Shown here piece after piece: positions 18,423 to 27,963 of a stretch of 64,000 bases of DNA (positions within the stretch are counted from its first letter, which is position 1; each line of letters starts with the position of its first letter). The notes under the pieces are model-generated. The model was given only the letters and a program-made list of their open reading frames with translations, searched no databases and was not told the origin of the DNA. The position numbers and the translations under genes are program-made. Source of the DNA: a virus; the IMG/VR virus record IMGVR_UViG_3300023174_000100, positions 34,623 to 98,622 of that record. The stretch is one strand, 5' to 3'.

Positions 18423-19440
18423 ACTAGATTATACCTATGTTATAGGAACAAATGTTATGTTTTATGAAATAGACATGCTTCCTTACTTAGTTGATAGTAT
18501 TATTGATTCAGTAAAAGAAATTGAAAATCAAGAAAATATAACCATTGATTTATTTTTAAATACATGTTATTTGTTCGAATCTTGCGAAAGTCCAGAAACA
18601 GCTAAAAATATTCAATGGAAATTTATGAATATTATTCATAAATTAAAGCAAGAGACTAATTGTAAAATAATACAAGGGCATTTACCAAATTCTTCAGATT
18701 TATATACAATGGTAAATTACAGAAGAGACTTGAATTACAATTATGCTAATAAAGTAGATATTGTTATTTGGGGAGAAACAGATTGCTTAGTTCCTCATAA
18801 TACTTTTTCTATATTAGATAAAATAAAAAAGTCATCTGATAATGCTAAATTTTACAGATATATTATTACTTTTGCGGATAGAAAAATGTGGGATTCTTCC
18901 TGGGAGGTATTAGAACATCCAGAATTTTTGAATTCTACATACTATGAAAAATCAGATCCTAGGTGCTTTACAGAAAAACACTCTATAAGATATGTCATGA
19001 CTAAAGATGAAATGGATAAGATTAATAAAAAATATGAATCTGATATTGATGTTAATGTCTTGTATAGTCCTAAATTTGATGGTAGTTTATTATGTATAAG
19101 TTCTGAATTAATAAAAGCTGGCGCTAACATACCTTTAGGTTTTTGGGGCCTGAGCGGAGAAGATACAGCTTTTATGCAAGAATGCATGAAAGTTATGCAA
19201 AATTATTACGTTCAATATGTAGTAAAAAATATTTTGAAAGTACATAATAGAGAACATCCAGAAAAGAGGAAGTATGCTGTGTCAAAATCAGATGGTCAAA
19301 AAAGCACTCAAGAAAAAAAAGGAGATTGGTACAATATAGTAAGAGACATAAACAAGAAAAACTTAGAACTTCTATACGGAAATAATAGACAAGAAAGGTT
19401 ACTTACTTATAAAGATTATATAAAAGAATTAAATATATAG
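18406..19440 (+). CDS. Putative GT-A-type glycosyltransferase
   Basis: 344 residues. YTYVIGTNVMFYEIDMLPYLVDSI and IVIWGETDCLVPHNTF (near residue 125) resemble GT2-like transferases with an ETD in place of DxD; the C-terminal part WGLSGEDTAFMQECMK with later HNREHPE fits the acceptor region. A second ATG at 18415 also overlaps the previous stop and may be the true start. Confidence 0.6.
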   Translation: MKDMVKLDYTYVIGTNVMFYEIDMLPYLVDSIIDSVKEIENQENITIDLFLNTCYLFESCESPETAKNIQWKFMNIIHKLKQETNCKIIQGHLPNSSDLYTMVNYRRDLNYNYANKVDIVIWGETDCLVPHNTFSILDKIKKSSDNAKFYRYIITFADRKMWDSSWEVLEHPEFLNSTYYEKSDPRCFTEKHSIRYVMTKDEMDKINKKYESDIDVNVLYSPKFDGSLLCISSELIKAGANIPLGFWGLSGEDTAFMQECMKVMQNYYVQYVVKNILKVHNREHPEKRKYAVSKSDGQKSTQEKKGDWYNIVRDINKKNLELLYGNNRQERLLTYKDYIKELNI

Positions 19441-19441
19441 C

Positions 19442-20359
19442 ATGGATTCTAAAGATTTAAAAAACATAGTGAAAGATTTAGAAAAAAGTCTTAAAAAAAT
19501 ACAAGTTAGTGGAAGAAATCTGAAAAAAATAAGTAAGAATCTCGCTAAAGAAGTAAAAAATAATAATAAACCTTCTTCTATAAAAGATTTTAAAGTAGAT
19601 AAAAAAGAATTCAAGTATCCTATAAAAGTTTTAAATTATAGGGCGGTTAAAGAAAGTGACGAAAATATGTTTTTTGGAGGATCAGATGATGAGGCAAGGA
19701 TATCTTGGAAGAAGCAGAAAAAATTGGACAATCCCAAATTTATGGACAAAAAAGTAGAAAGAGAATATAGACTATTGGCATATATGAGCGGAATATCTCC
19801 GAATACAGATTTATCGGATGTTCAAAGAGTAGTTATATCCAAAAAAAGTTCCGGAGCTACTTACTTTTTATTTGAATCTAAGAAATATTATGTTGAAACG
19901 GAGTATAATTTCAACACTAAAAATTTGATAAATAAGTCCATACAAACCATAAAATCCGAGGGAGAGAATATTTCTAGCGGCGATTTAAATTTACTTGTTA
20001 GACAAATAGCTAATTTAAAAAACCAGAATAAAATAAGAAAAATAGAAGGAGAGTTCCTGAGAAGAAGTAATTCTACAGGTTATTATGTATATTTAAGATA
20101 TGGTTTTGTTCCGGATGAATCAGCTCAAAGCAATTTTAGAAACTTAATAGATGAATTTAATAATCAATATCCTAATAATAGAGTAAATAAAATAGAAGAT
20201 TTCCTAAAAACGGAAACAGGCAGGAATTTTTGGAGAGAGAAGGGTGATGATTGGGATGGATATTTTGATTTATCAGATAACTCTTATAGTATGAAAACAC
20301 TAGGAGATTATGTCGAAAATAAAATTGACAGAGATTTGTTTAACTTAACATTTAAATAG
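19442..20359 (+). CDS. Unknown protein with basic coiled-coil N-terminus
   Basis: 305 residues, starting one base after the previous stop. Residues 1-45 are lysine-rich and likely helical (KDLEKSLKKIQVSGRNLKKI). The rest has no recognised motif apart from repeated Tyr/Lys-rich beta-like segments. Its tight packing with the transferases suggests a common transcript. Confidence 0.65.
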   Translation: MDSKDLKNIVKDLEKSLKKIQVSGRNLKKISKNLAKEVKNNNKPSSIKDFKVDKKEFKYPIKVLNYRAVKESDENMFFGGSDDEARISWKKQKKLDNPKFMDKKVEREYRLLAYMSGISPNTDLSDVQRVVISKKSSGATYFLFESKKYYVETEYNFNTKNLINKSIQTIKSEGENISSGDLNLLVRQIANLKNQNKIRKIEGEFLRRSNSTGYYVYLRYGFVPDESAQSNFRNLIDEFNNQYPNNRVNKIEDFLKTETGRNFWREKGDDWDGYFDLSDNSYSMKTLGDYVENKIDRDLFNLTFK

Positions 20360-20361
20360 CA

Positions 20362-20616
20362 ATGGAAAGCAACTTAAAATTAATTCAAAAAACCCTCAGA
20401 GATTTAATTAAATTTTCAGATGGTGAAGAAGACTTAGAATTAGATGTAGCTTTTATACTTTCGAATTATGAAGATTCTTACATAGATGAAGTTAGAAAAA
20501 TTTACTACGAGAGAAAATTTAATTGGCTTGACGGAATAGACAACAAAATAGCTGATTTACTGATAAATATATACGGATTATACTTTGATGAACAAACAGA
20601 TACCGAAACTAATTAA
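20362..20616 (+). CDS. Small acidic protein, unknown
   Basis: 84 residues, acidic and predicted helical, starting 3 bases after the preceding gene. No family recognised. Confidence 0.65.
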   Translation: MESNLKLIQKTLRDLIKFSDGEEDLELDVAFILSNYEDSYIDEVRKIYYERKFNWLDGIDNKIADLLINIYGLYFDEQTDTETN

Positions 20617-20628
20617 ATAATTTATATC

Positions 20629-21282
20629 ATGGGTTACATTTTACCATCGTTTTATCATGCAATAGCAAGCGAAAAATTAAAAAGACCTTGTCCGGAAATT
20701 TTTGTAGAGACAGGAACTTTTAAAGGAGGCACGGCGCTTACAACCTTACGGCATGTTGGAAATTTAGACGACTTCTCTCAGTGGCACACAGTTGAGTTAG
20801 GAGATTCTATTGCAAAAATTGCCTCTAATAGATTCAAGCAAATAGAAAAAAGGGGGAAATTTTATGATGAGATTCTTTCGGACGATACGGAAGATTCAGA
20901 TTTTATTGAAAAGGAAACTTACTTTGATGGAAAATTAACGTTATATAAAAACGACAGCACTGCTTTCCTATCAGAGTTTTTAAAAGACAGGACGAATCCC
21001 ATATGTTTTTGGTTAGATGCTCACGCAGGTGCCGACAAATACGCTAGAGGAGAACAAGATGTACCCCTACTTAGAGAACTTGAACTAATCTTTGAAACTG
21101 CCCAGGAAAATGATTTAATAGGTATTGATGACGCTCACTTATTCGGTACAAATCAAAATGGCAAATGCGATTATACAAAAATAACAATTAACTTAATAAA
21201 AGAATTATCTAACTCCTATGGATATTCCGTATATGCATCTCAACCTTATAACATGGAATTATTAATTATATTTCAAGAATGA
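20629..21282 (+). CDS. Class I SAM-dependent methyltransferase-like protein
   Basis: 217 residues. EIFVETGTFKGGTALT near residue 24 is a motif I-like glycine loop; ICFWLDAHAG near residue 124 and LIGIDDAHLFG near residue 164 resemble the later strands of FkbM/Methyltransf_24-type enzymes. Within the transferase run it could methylate a sugar or serve as a sugar-processing enzyme (inference). Stop overlaps the next start by 4 bases. Confidence 0.65.
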   Translation: MGYILPSFYHAIASEKLKRPCPEIFVETGTFKGGTALTTLRHVGNLDDFSQWHTVELGDSIAKIASNRFKQIEKRGKFYDEILSDDTEDSDFIEKETYFDGKLTLYKNDSTAFLSEFLKDRTNPICFWLDAHAGADKYARGEQDVPLLRELELIFETAQENDLIGIDDAHLFGTNQNGKCDYTKITINLIKELSNSYGYSVYASQPYNMELLIIFQE

Positions 21283-22208
21283 GAATATTAATCATACATC
21301 AACCTTTCCCTATGGGTAATTATAAATTATCCCAAGCATTAGGATCAGAATTGCATTTAAGAGGACATGAAGTAACTACAGTACATCAACTTAACATGTC
21401 AGAAATAAATGAAGAGATGTCAGAAGAATTTAAAAATAGTATAGATGAATTAAATCCTGATGTTATTTATTATGAAATGTTAGATGCTGCTACATTTAAT
21501 ATCATAAAAAATGTAAAATGTAGGAATAGAATATTATGCGCTACATCTAATGGAGTTTTAGGATACGATGGAATTTTGAAAGGATGGGGAACATATTACG
21601 ATAAATTGATAACTAATTCTAAAAAATTATATGATGATGTTTATACTAACATATGCGCTGAAACATTTAATTATTATTTTCTAGCTATAAATGATTCTGA
21701 ATTAATATACAATCCCATGTATGATAAGAGATGTGTATTTTTGGGAATGGGATTTAATAGACTTACAGATGAATCTTACAAGCTAGAAAGAGAAATATTT
21801 TTTTCTGGAGGTAATGATTCATTATCTATATATGGTCAAGGTTGGGGTAATCATGAAAATTTAGTTGGCATTTTACCTCCTGATGATATTGGTTCCTTAT
21901 ACAAATCAGCTAAGAGTGCTGTAGCCATAATAGGTAAAGGCCAAAGAGAATTAGGTATGATTAATAACAGATACTCTGAAATAGCTTTTTCTAAATGTCC
22001 TATAGTTACCTATCCTTATGATATCGATTGGTTTGGTGCTGAAAATTACATGAACTTTATAAAATCCCCTTCCGAACTACACAAATTAGTATCGGAAATA
22101 ATTAGAAATCCTGATAAATATCATTATAAATGTAACCTTTTTAGGGATTTCATTGTTAATCAGAATAAAATATTTTACGAAAAATTAACTAGATTACTTT
22201 ATGTATAA
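21279..22208 (+). CDS. GT-B-like glycosyltransferase
   Basis: 309 residues. RILIIHQPFPMGNYKLSQALGSELHLRGHEVTTV is a GT-B N-terminal Rossmann start; the C-terminal region SIYGQGWGN, then LYKSAKSAVAIIGKG and EIAFSKCPIVTYPYD matches the donor-binding half of spore-coat-like or DUF3880-type transferases. Overlaps the next gene by 8 bases. Confidence 0.65.
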   Translation: MRILIIHQPFPMGNYKLSQALGSELHLRGHEVTTVHQLNMSEINEEMSEEFKNSIDELNPDVIYYEMLDAATFNIIKNVKCRNRILCATSNGVLGYDGILKGWGTYYDKLITNSKKLYDDVYTNICAETFNYYFLAINDSELIYNPMYDKRCVFLGMGFNRLTDESYKLEREIFFSGGNDSLSIYGQGWGNHENLVGILPPDDIGSLYKSAKSAVAIIGKGQRELGMINNRYSEIAFSKCPIVTYPYDIDWFGAENYMNFIKSPSELHKLVSEIIRNPDKYHYKCNLFRDFIVNQNKIFYEKLTRLLYV

Positions 22209-22788
22209 CTACGAAGAAATTTTAAAAGACATTCCCGATAAAAAGGAGAATAAAAACACTACATCTCACAAATTTAAGAAAGATTTACTAGATTTTTTCT
22301 CTGACAAAAATATAAAAGTTTGTTTAGAAATAGGATCTAACTGGGGGTATACAACTAGAGTATTGTCTTACATATCTGAAAAAGTATATACTATTGATCA
22401 CCTAGAAGATAATATTAAAAAGGTAATAGAAAATACGAAGGGCAGAAAGAATATAACTTGTATTATTGGAGATGCCTACTCAAATAAAACATACATAAAC
22501 ATAAATGATAGCATTGATTTATGTTTTATTGATTGTGTTCATGATTACTCAAATGTTAAAGAAGATATTGAGAGATGCTTACGAATGAAAAAAGAGGATA
22601 AAGACTTATATATTGTCTTTGATGATTATGGACATCCAACAGCAAGAGGAGTTAAAAAAGCTATAGATGAGGCTATAACTTCCGGTAGACTTGAGGATAC
22701 TCATAGAATAGGCCACGAATCCGGATTTAATGTTTTTAATTCTGTTGTATTAGTTGACAGCGAAGGGATAATTTGCAAAGTTTTATAA
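22201..22788 (+). CDS. Class I SAM-dependent methyltransferase
   Basis: 195 residues. KVCLEIGSNWGYTTRVL (motif I), VYTIDHLEDN (motif II), CIIGDAYS and DLCFIDCVHDYSNVKEDI (motif IV) and IVFDDYG match the Methyltransf_24 group often found in capsule and sugar clusters. Second methyltransferase in this run. Confidence 0.8.
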   Translation: MYNYEEILKDIPDKKENKNTTSHKFKKDLLDFFSDKNIKVCLEIGSNWGYTTRVLSYISEKVYTIDHLEDNIKKVIENTKGRKNITCIIGDAYSNKTYININDSIDLCFIDCVHDYSNVKEDIERCLRMKKEDKDLYIVFDDYGHPTARGVKKAIDEAITSGRLEDTHRIGHESGFNVFNSVVLVDSEGIICKVL

Positions 22789-22790
22789 AT

Positions 22791-23789
22791 ATGAACATAG
22801 CAATAATATCCGAAATAGGAAATTTTACTAAATATCCTAGAAATTTTGAGAATGCTAGAACAGATGTAGCTTGGTCGATTGCTTTAGATGCAGTTAGTGT
22901 ACCCGCTGATTCTCACTTAATAAAAAAGTATATTGAATCGTTTACGTCTTTTAAAAAGTTTGACCTAGCTATTATAATACCCGGTAAAAATAAACCATAT
23001 TTAGAAATTAATTTTATTAGAGAATATTTTGCTGATAAAGTTACTATGATGCAGGAAGGTCCAAACTGGTATTGGCAAGATTATGATATAAAAGGTCAGT
23101 TTAATTTTTATAACGCATTAAGAGAGTGCGACTTTATTCTTTGTCATAATTCAGCAGATAAAAAATACTATAAGGGAATAACTAATCTAGAGTGTTTAGT
23201 AATGCCTTCTCTTATGATTGAAGATACCATAAAAAACGTAGTTCCAAAAAGAAGAGATGCTGAAGGTATTGTCATAGGAGGTAATTTTTGTTCTTGGTAT
23301 GGAGGTATGGATTCGTTTATAGTTTCTGCGTCATCAAGAAAAGAATGGTCTACGGGAGATAATTTAATACCTATCTTTGCTCCTTCTATGGGTCGAAAAA
23401 AAGAAGATGAGGACTACATTCCCGACATTACACATTTGCCTTATTGCTCTTGGATGGAGTGGATTAATCAATTAGCATCTAAAGCTAAAATAGGCGTACA
23501 TTTAATGCGAACGCATGCAGCAGGTACTTTTGCTTTAAATTGTTCTTTTTTAGGTATTCCTTGTGTTGGTTATGAGGGACTTGACACTCAGGATAATCTA
23601 CATCCGTATACTACAGTTAGACTAGGAAACACATCACAAGCAGTAGATATTATAAAAAAGCTAGCGAATCCAGGTTTTTATGAAATGTGTTCAGAGGAAA
23701 CAAAACATTTATATGACTCTCACTATTCTGAATCAGCATTCAAAAACCGTTTCATAAACAAACTTAATAATTTAGTAAATGAAAATTAG
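22791..23789 (+). CDS. GT-B-like glycosyltransferase
   Basis: About 332 residues from ATG 22791; an in-frame TTG at 22773 would extend it into the previous gene but the conserved start is NIAIISEIGNFTKYPRN. TMMQEGPNWYWQDYDIKGQFNFY, ECDFILCHN and the C-terminal KIGVHLMRTHAAGTFALNCSF and GIPCVGYEGLD resemble GT-B transferases. Overlaps the next gene by 11 bases. Confidence 0.65.
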   Translation: MNIAIISEIGNFTKYPRNFENARTDVAWSIALDAVSVPADSHLIKKYIESFTSFKKFDLAIIIPGKNKPYLEINFIREYFADKVTMMQEGPNWYWQDYDIKGQFNFYNALRECDFILCHNSADKKYYKGITNLECLVMPSLMIEDTIKNVVPKRRDAEGIVIGGNFCSWYGGMDSFIVSASSRKEWSTGDNLIPIFAPSMGRKKEDEDYIPDITHLPYCSWMEWINQLASKAKIGVHLMRTHAAGTFALNCSFLGIPCVGYEGLDTQDNLHPYTTVRLGNTSQAVDIIKKLANPGFYEMCSEETKHLYDSHYSESAFKNRFINKLNNLVNEN

Positions 23790-25149
23790 TTTTATTGTAC
23801 CCGGAAGAAACAACTTAAAATACTTTAAATGGTCTTATGATTCTATTATGAAAAATAAGGGAAATCATGAAGTTGAAATTTGCTTTGCCGATGACGCTTC
23901 TACTGATGGTACATGGGATTGGGTTTATAGTGAATCTCTAATAAATCCTATGCTAAAAGTCATGCGAAATGAAGGAAATACGAGATTGGGACACACTATA
24001 TTATACGATGCTTTAGTTAGAAGATCTTCTTATGACATATGCATTATATGGCATTGCGACATGTATTTAGCTCCTGGAGCATTAGACGCTATTGAAAAAA
24101 ACATGGTAGATAAAAAAACCATTGTCTCACTTACTAGAGTGGAACCTCCTCTACATCCTCCGGGACATGAAAAAATAATATCAGATTTAGGAACGGAGCC
24201 GGAAACATTCATGGAGAGTAAGTTCATAGAATTAGTTCACAACATGAAAACAAAATCTTCGAAAAAAGACAAAACAACAAACGGCGTATTTGCTCCATGG
24301 GCTTTTTACAAAGAGGAATTTTTGAAAATTGGAGGTCATGATTCTTTATTTTATGTCCAATCAAAAGAAGATTCTGACATTTGGAATAGATTAATGCTAA
24401 ATGGAGCAACATTTATACAAACATGGGAAGGATTTGTATATCACATGACATGCAGAGGATCTAGATTCAACCCAACTATTACACAAGTTGGTAAAAATTC
24501 TGATGAGTGGGAGAAGCAAAACATTATATCTACAAGAAATTTCATTAGAAAATGGGGAGGGATGCCACTTCAAAATGAATATCATGCAATTTCTCCAAAT
24601 AAAAAATATAATATTGGAATCATTGTCGACATGTCTTCTGAAATGAATCAACCAAGCGATGAGGAGTTTATAGATTTTATTGGATTCTTAGAAATTTTTT
24701 CCGATTCTTTGCATATCGTAGGAGATAAAAAATATAGAGATTTAATTAAGTTTTACATAGATAAAGAACAGGCAAATACATTATACTACTTAGCTGACAG
24801 ACTTTATGGATACAACTATAAATACACTCCTGTAAATCAGATAGTGATAGATGATAGCATAGTTATTAGCATGGAATGGGATAAGATTAAAGTTAATGAG
24901 GTATTTGACTTTCTGCAAAAATTCCCATTTATTATTGAAAATTATAGTCCTGGAATGTATGAAAGTAACATTGGCACAATACATATTAAAAATGACAACT
25001 CTATTTCAAAAACTTATGAAAATAATTTAATAACAGTAAATAATATCTATCAATTAAGGATATATAAAGAAATTTACCCGGAATATTTTGATAGATACAG
25101 ACCTGTTTTAAGCTTTTTAGAAATGGAAAAATTAAATAATATCTTATAA
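23779..25149 (+). CDS. Family 2 glycosyltransferase with C-terminal extension
   Basis: 456 residues. The N-terminal 250 residues are a clear GT2 domain: ISFIVPGRNNLKYFKWSYDS, EICFADDASTDGTWDW and IIWHCDMYLAPGAL (HCD in the DxD position), with KEDSDIWNRLML near residue 198. The last 200 residues are a separate, unrecognised region. This is the last transferase of the run. Confidence 0.85.
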   Translation: MKISFIVPGRNNLKYFKWSYDSIMKNKGNHEVEICFADDASTDGTWDWVYSESLINPMLKVMRNEGNTRLGHTILYDALVRRSSYDICIIWHCDMYLAPGALDAIEKNMVDKKTIVSLTRVEPPLHPPGHEKIISDLGTEPETFMESKFIELVHNMKTKSSKKDKTTNGVFAPWAFYKEEFLKIGGHDSLFYVQSKEDSDIWNRLMLNGATFIQTWEGFVYHMTCRGSRFNPTITQVGKNSDEWEKQNIISTRNFIRKWGGMPLQNEYHAISPNKKYNIGIIVDMSSEMNQPSDEEFIDFIGFLEIFSDSLHIVGDKKYRDLIKFYIDKEQANTLYYLADRLYGYNYKYTPVNQIVIDDSIVISMEWDKIKVNEVFDFLQKFPFIIENYSPGMYESNIGTIHIKNDNSISKTYENNLITVNNIYQLRIYKEIYPEYFDRYRPVLSFLEMEKLNNIL

Positions 25150-25157
25150 AAATTATT

Positions 25158-25670
25158 ATGGAAGATCAAAATAAAATACCTAAAAAATATCTTAAAGGAC
25201 TAAAAGATAAAGGTAAAATGGGGTCTAAAGAAGCTATGAAAAAAGAAATTGAAAAGTACAAAGGAAAAGACACGTACAAAAAAGATTGGGATGCTGATTA
25301 TAATGATGACGGTAAAAGGATAAAAACTAAACAAGGAGCCGCAACTAGTGCTTTTAAAAAGAGATTTGGAGAAATTATTAAAAACAAAATTGTTGAATAC
25401 ATGGATGCAATTTCTCTTGATGAGGACTCTTCTGAAGAAGGTTTGAAAAATAAAGCAGAGAAATCGGATATTCCTCTAGGTATTTTAAGGCAGGTATATA
25501 ACAAAGGTAAAGCAGCCTGGAATTCCGGGCACAGACCAGGGGTTAGTCAAGACCAATGGGCTATGGGCAGAGTTAATAGTTTTATAACTGGAGTTGGAGG
25601 AGCTAGAAGCGCAGATGATAAGTTATGGAAACAAGCACAGGCCGCTCGAAAGAAAAAAAAGAAGTCTTAA
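25158..25670 (+). CDS. Basic DUF5824-like phage protein
   Basis: 170 residues, strongly lysine-rich. The segment IPLGILRQVYNKGKAAWNSGHRPGVSQDQWAMGRVNSFITG is the hallmark of a small phage/bacterial family of unknown function (DUF5824-like), often found fused to or near structural and modification genes. Likely nucleic-acid binding given its charge (inference). Confidence 0.75.
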   Translation: MEDQNKIPKKYLKGLKDKGKMGSKEAMKKEIEKYKGKDTYKKDWDADYNDDGKRIKTKQGAATSAFKKRFGEIIKNKIVEYMDAISLDEDSSEEGLKNKAEKSDIPLGILRQVYNKGKAAWNSGHRPGVSQDQWAMGRVNSFITGVGGARSADDKLWKQAQAARKKKKKS

Positions 25671-25721
25671 TCATTATTTATATTTTATAGTTCTCTTTAT
25701 ACTATTTATATAAAAAACATT

Positions 25722-26423
25722 ATGCTATATTTTGATAAAGAATATCTATCACAGTATTTAGACACTGGCTTATCTTTGAAAGTTTTTGTTGACGGCAATG
25801 TACTTTCTGTATCTTCTAAAGACGATTTAGGTAAAATTAGAGGGACTGGCTATAATCCCTCAGGTAAACCAACTCCATTTGATTATAAAGCTATAACTAA
25901 AATTAAGATAGGGTCTACTTCTTATTCTCTTGATATGCTAAATAAATCTGATGCATCAATACCAGATATAGGGAGTACAGATGGAGAAGATGCGATGAAT
26001 AAAGAATCTATTATTTTTATCAAAGAGCATATAATTAAAATACTAGAAGGTAAATATGACCATATAAATTTCACTCCTCCGGACAGCGTTGCAAAAGCAG
26101 CAGAGAGGGGATTAGAAATGAGAAAAAAATCCGGAGGAAAAGGCGGGCTTAATGCAAAACAGGCTAAAAAAGCAGGAGTTGGATCTGGAGTACAGAGAGC
26201 TTCAAACCTAAAAAATAAAAGTAAAATGAGTCCTGAAACAGTCAGGAGAATGAGAAATTTCTTTAGCAGGCACAATAAAAATATAAAAGTAGACGCCGGT
26301 AAAACTCCTGCCCAAGACAGAGGTTATATTGCAGGGTTATTATGGGGAGGAAATGCAGGAAAATCGTGGGCAAATAAAGTAGTGAGGCAAATGGATGCCG
26401 CCGATAAAAAGAGTAAAAAATGA
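25722..26423 (+). CDS. Unknown protein with DUF5824-neighbour-type C-terminal domain
   Basis: 233 residues. Residues 115-233 contain PPDSVAKAAERGLEMRKK, SPETVRRMRNFFSRH and YIAGLLWGGNAGKSWANKV, a pattern seen in phage proteins linked to portals or proteases but without a known activity. The N-terminal 110 residues are unrelated. It overlaps the next gene by 4 bases. Confidence 0.7.
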   Translation: MLYFDKEYLSQYLDTGLSLKVFVDGNVLSVSSKDDLGKIRGTGYNPSGKPTPFDYKAITKIKIGSTSYSLDMLNKSDASIPDIGSTDGEDAMNKESIIFIKEHIIKILEGKYDHINFTPPDSVAKAAERGLEMRKKSGGKGGLNAKQAKKAGVGSGVQRASNLKNKSKMSPETVRRMRNFFSRHNKNIKVDAGKTPAQDRGYIAGLLWGGNAGKSWANKVVRQMDAADKKSKK

Positions 26424-27034
26424 AATTACCTGAAATAACCAATTTATTCTATGGTATAACCGCTATACTTAGTGCGCTAGGTATAAGACACATATTTTCC
26501 TATTGGATAAATAAAAATAAGCAAAAATCTGTAGATTATAATACTCTACTAGAAAGGCAAGATAAAATTATTGAAGATTTAGAGGAAAAACTTCACGAGT
26601 TAGAATCTAAGACCGCAACGACTTCTGAAGATAATCTAAAACTAAAACAAGAAATATTTGTTTTAAAAAATGGAATATCTTTGTTAGAAAGCTCAGCACT
26701 AGATTTGCCTTTGCCTATGTGGTTAAAAAGTTCAGATGGAAAATTACTAGCAACTAATACGGCTTATGTTGATACTTTTGTAAAGAATTGCACTGAATCA
26801 ATATCTAATCATTTAGGACAATCTGATAAATGCATATTAGGACAAGAAGCTCATGATACAATCACTAAAAAAGAAAAAGAAATACTATCTAATGGCTCCG
26901 TTATGATTTATAAAGAGTCTGTAAAATTATCAGGTATTGTCACTGATTTCATTTTTATCCTGTTCCCTAGAAAATTAGGTAAAGTAACCTTAGGAATAAC
27001 AGGTATTGCAATTAATGAATCCCTAATAAAATAA
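26420..27034 (+). CDS. Membrane-anchored coiled-coil protein with PAS-like domain
   Basis: 204 residues. A hydrophobic segment at residues 5-28 (LFYGITAILSALGIRHIF) is followed by a coiled coil (about 40-90, LLERQDKIIEDLEEKLHELE) and a C-terminal region LPLPMWLKSSDGKLLATNTAYVDTF...VTDFIFILFPRKLG that has the look of a PAS domain. Such an architecture is known for sensor proteins, and is unusual for a phage. It could be a holin-type or signalling membrane protein; function open. Confidence 0.6.
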   Translation: MKLPEITNLFYGITAILSALGIRHIFSYWINKNKQKSVDYNTLLERQDKIIEDLEEKLHELESKTATTSEDNLKLKQEIFVLKNGISLLESSALDLPLPMWLKSSDGKLLATNTAYVDTFVKNCTESISNHLGQSDKCILGQEAHDTITKKEKEILSNGSVMIYKESVKLSGIVTDFIFILFPRKLGKVTLGITGIAINESLIK

Positions 27035-27035
27035 T

Positions 27036-27770
27036 ATGGCCGATTCTGATTTAAAACAAAATGATAAGGATTTAAAAACACTTTCTACAGCCGAGCTAGA
27101 TCAGAGAGTAAAGAAGCAAGGTATGAAATTTGAGTTTGCAGATTCTAAAAGAGCTGCTAAATCAATTTTAACTTTGAAAAGATCAGACTTACCTAGAGGA
27201 TATAAATCTAAAGTAGCACAAGGTATTTTAAACCGTATTGATAGTGCCTTAAGTAGAACAAAAGATAAAATAAAAATATTCAACATAAAAAAGGCAAAAG
27301 CACTATGGGAGAAATTTTTTGATACTTTTACAGAAGAAGAAGATACAACAAAAAATCAAACAGAGCCGGAAGAAGAAGACAAAACTAAAGTAAAAGATTT
27401 AGGAGCTCAAGGAGCAGATACAACTCTAGAAGAAAGTGGCTATCAAATTGTAAGAAACGACTCAGGAGATAGTGGAGTTATAGTGAGACTGCTTAAAGAT
27501 AACGAATTTTCAATAGGATATTTTACCGAAGACCCATCAGAGCTATCACCTGCAAAGTTAAAAATAAACGGAAGAGAACTTAAAAATCCTGTTATGACTT
27601 TGCATATAAGCGAATTTATTGAAGAAGAAGTGGAACCAGTAGAAGAGCCTAAAAATAAATCTAGTGACACAAAAAATAACAAAGATAAAGAAGAGCCCAA
27701 AAAACAAGAAATAACACCTAAAAAACAAATAGCACCTCAAAAATCTAAAGAAGATGGCTCAGATACGTGA
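27036..27770 (+). CDS. Unknown acidic protein with charged linker
   Basis: 244 residues. Residues 1-95 are Lys-rich and helical; residues 105-205 form a mixed region; the C-terminus is a long Lys/Glu/Pro-rich low-complexity tail. No known domain. Starts one base after the preceding gene and overlaps the next by 17 bases. Confidence 0.65.
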   Translation: MADSDLKQNDKDLKTLSTAELDQRVKKQGMKFEFADSKRAAKSILTLKRSDLPRGYKSKVAQGILNRIDSALSRTKDKIKIFNIKKAKALWEKFFDTFTEEEDTTKNQTEPEEEDKTKVKDLGAQGADTTLEESGYQIVRNDSGDSGVIVRLLKDNEFSIGYFTEDPSELSPAKLKINGRELKNPVMTLHISEFIEEEVEPVEEPKNKSSDTKNNKDKEEPKKQEITPKKQIAPQKSKEDGSDT

Positions 27771-27963
27771 TTATGAAGATGCAGCAATGAATTTAATATA
27801 TGATATCACATCAAAAAATAATTTCTCTAATTGGTCGGAGAAAGCTACTAAAAAACAAAAAATAGACATATCTGAAAAAATGTTATCCTACTTTGAAAAA
27901 ACTAATGATTTTACTAAATGTATTGTAATTAAAAATGCTCTAAAAAAAATGAAACATGTATAA
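27754..27963 (+). CDS. Small helical protein, unknown
   Basis: 69 residues, predicted helical (DYEDAAMNLIYDI, KIDISEKMLSYFEK). Overlaps genes on both sides. No recognised family. Confidence 0.6.
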   Translation: MAQIRDYEDAAMNLIYDITSKNNFSNWSEKATKKQKIDISEKMLSYFEKTNDFTKCIVIKNALKKMKHV

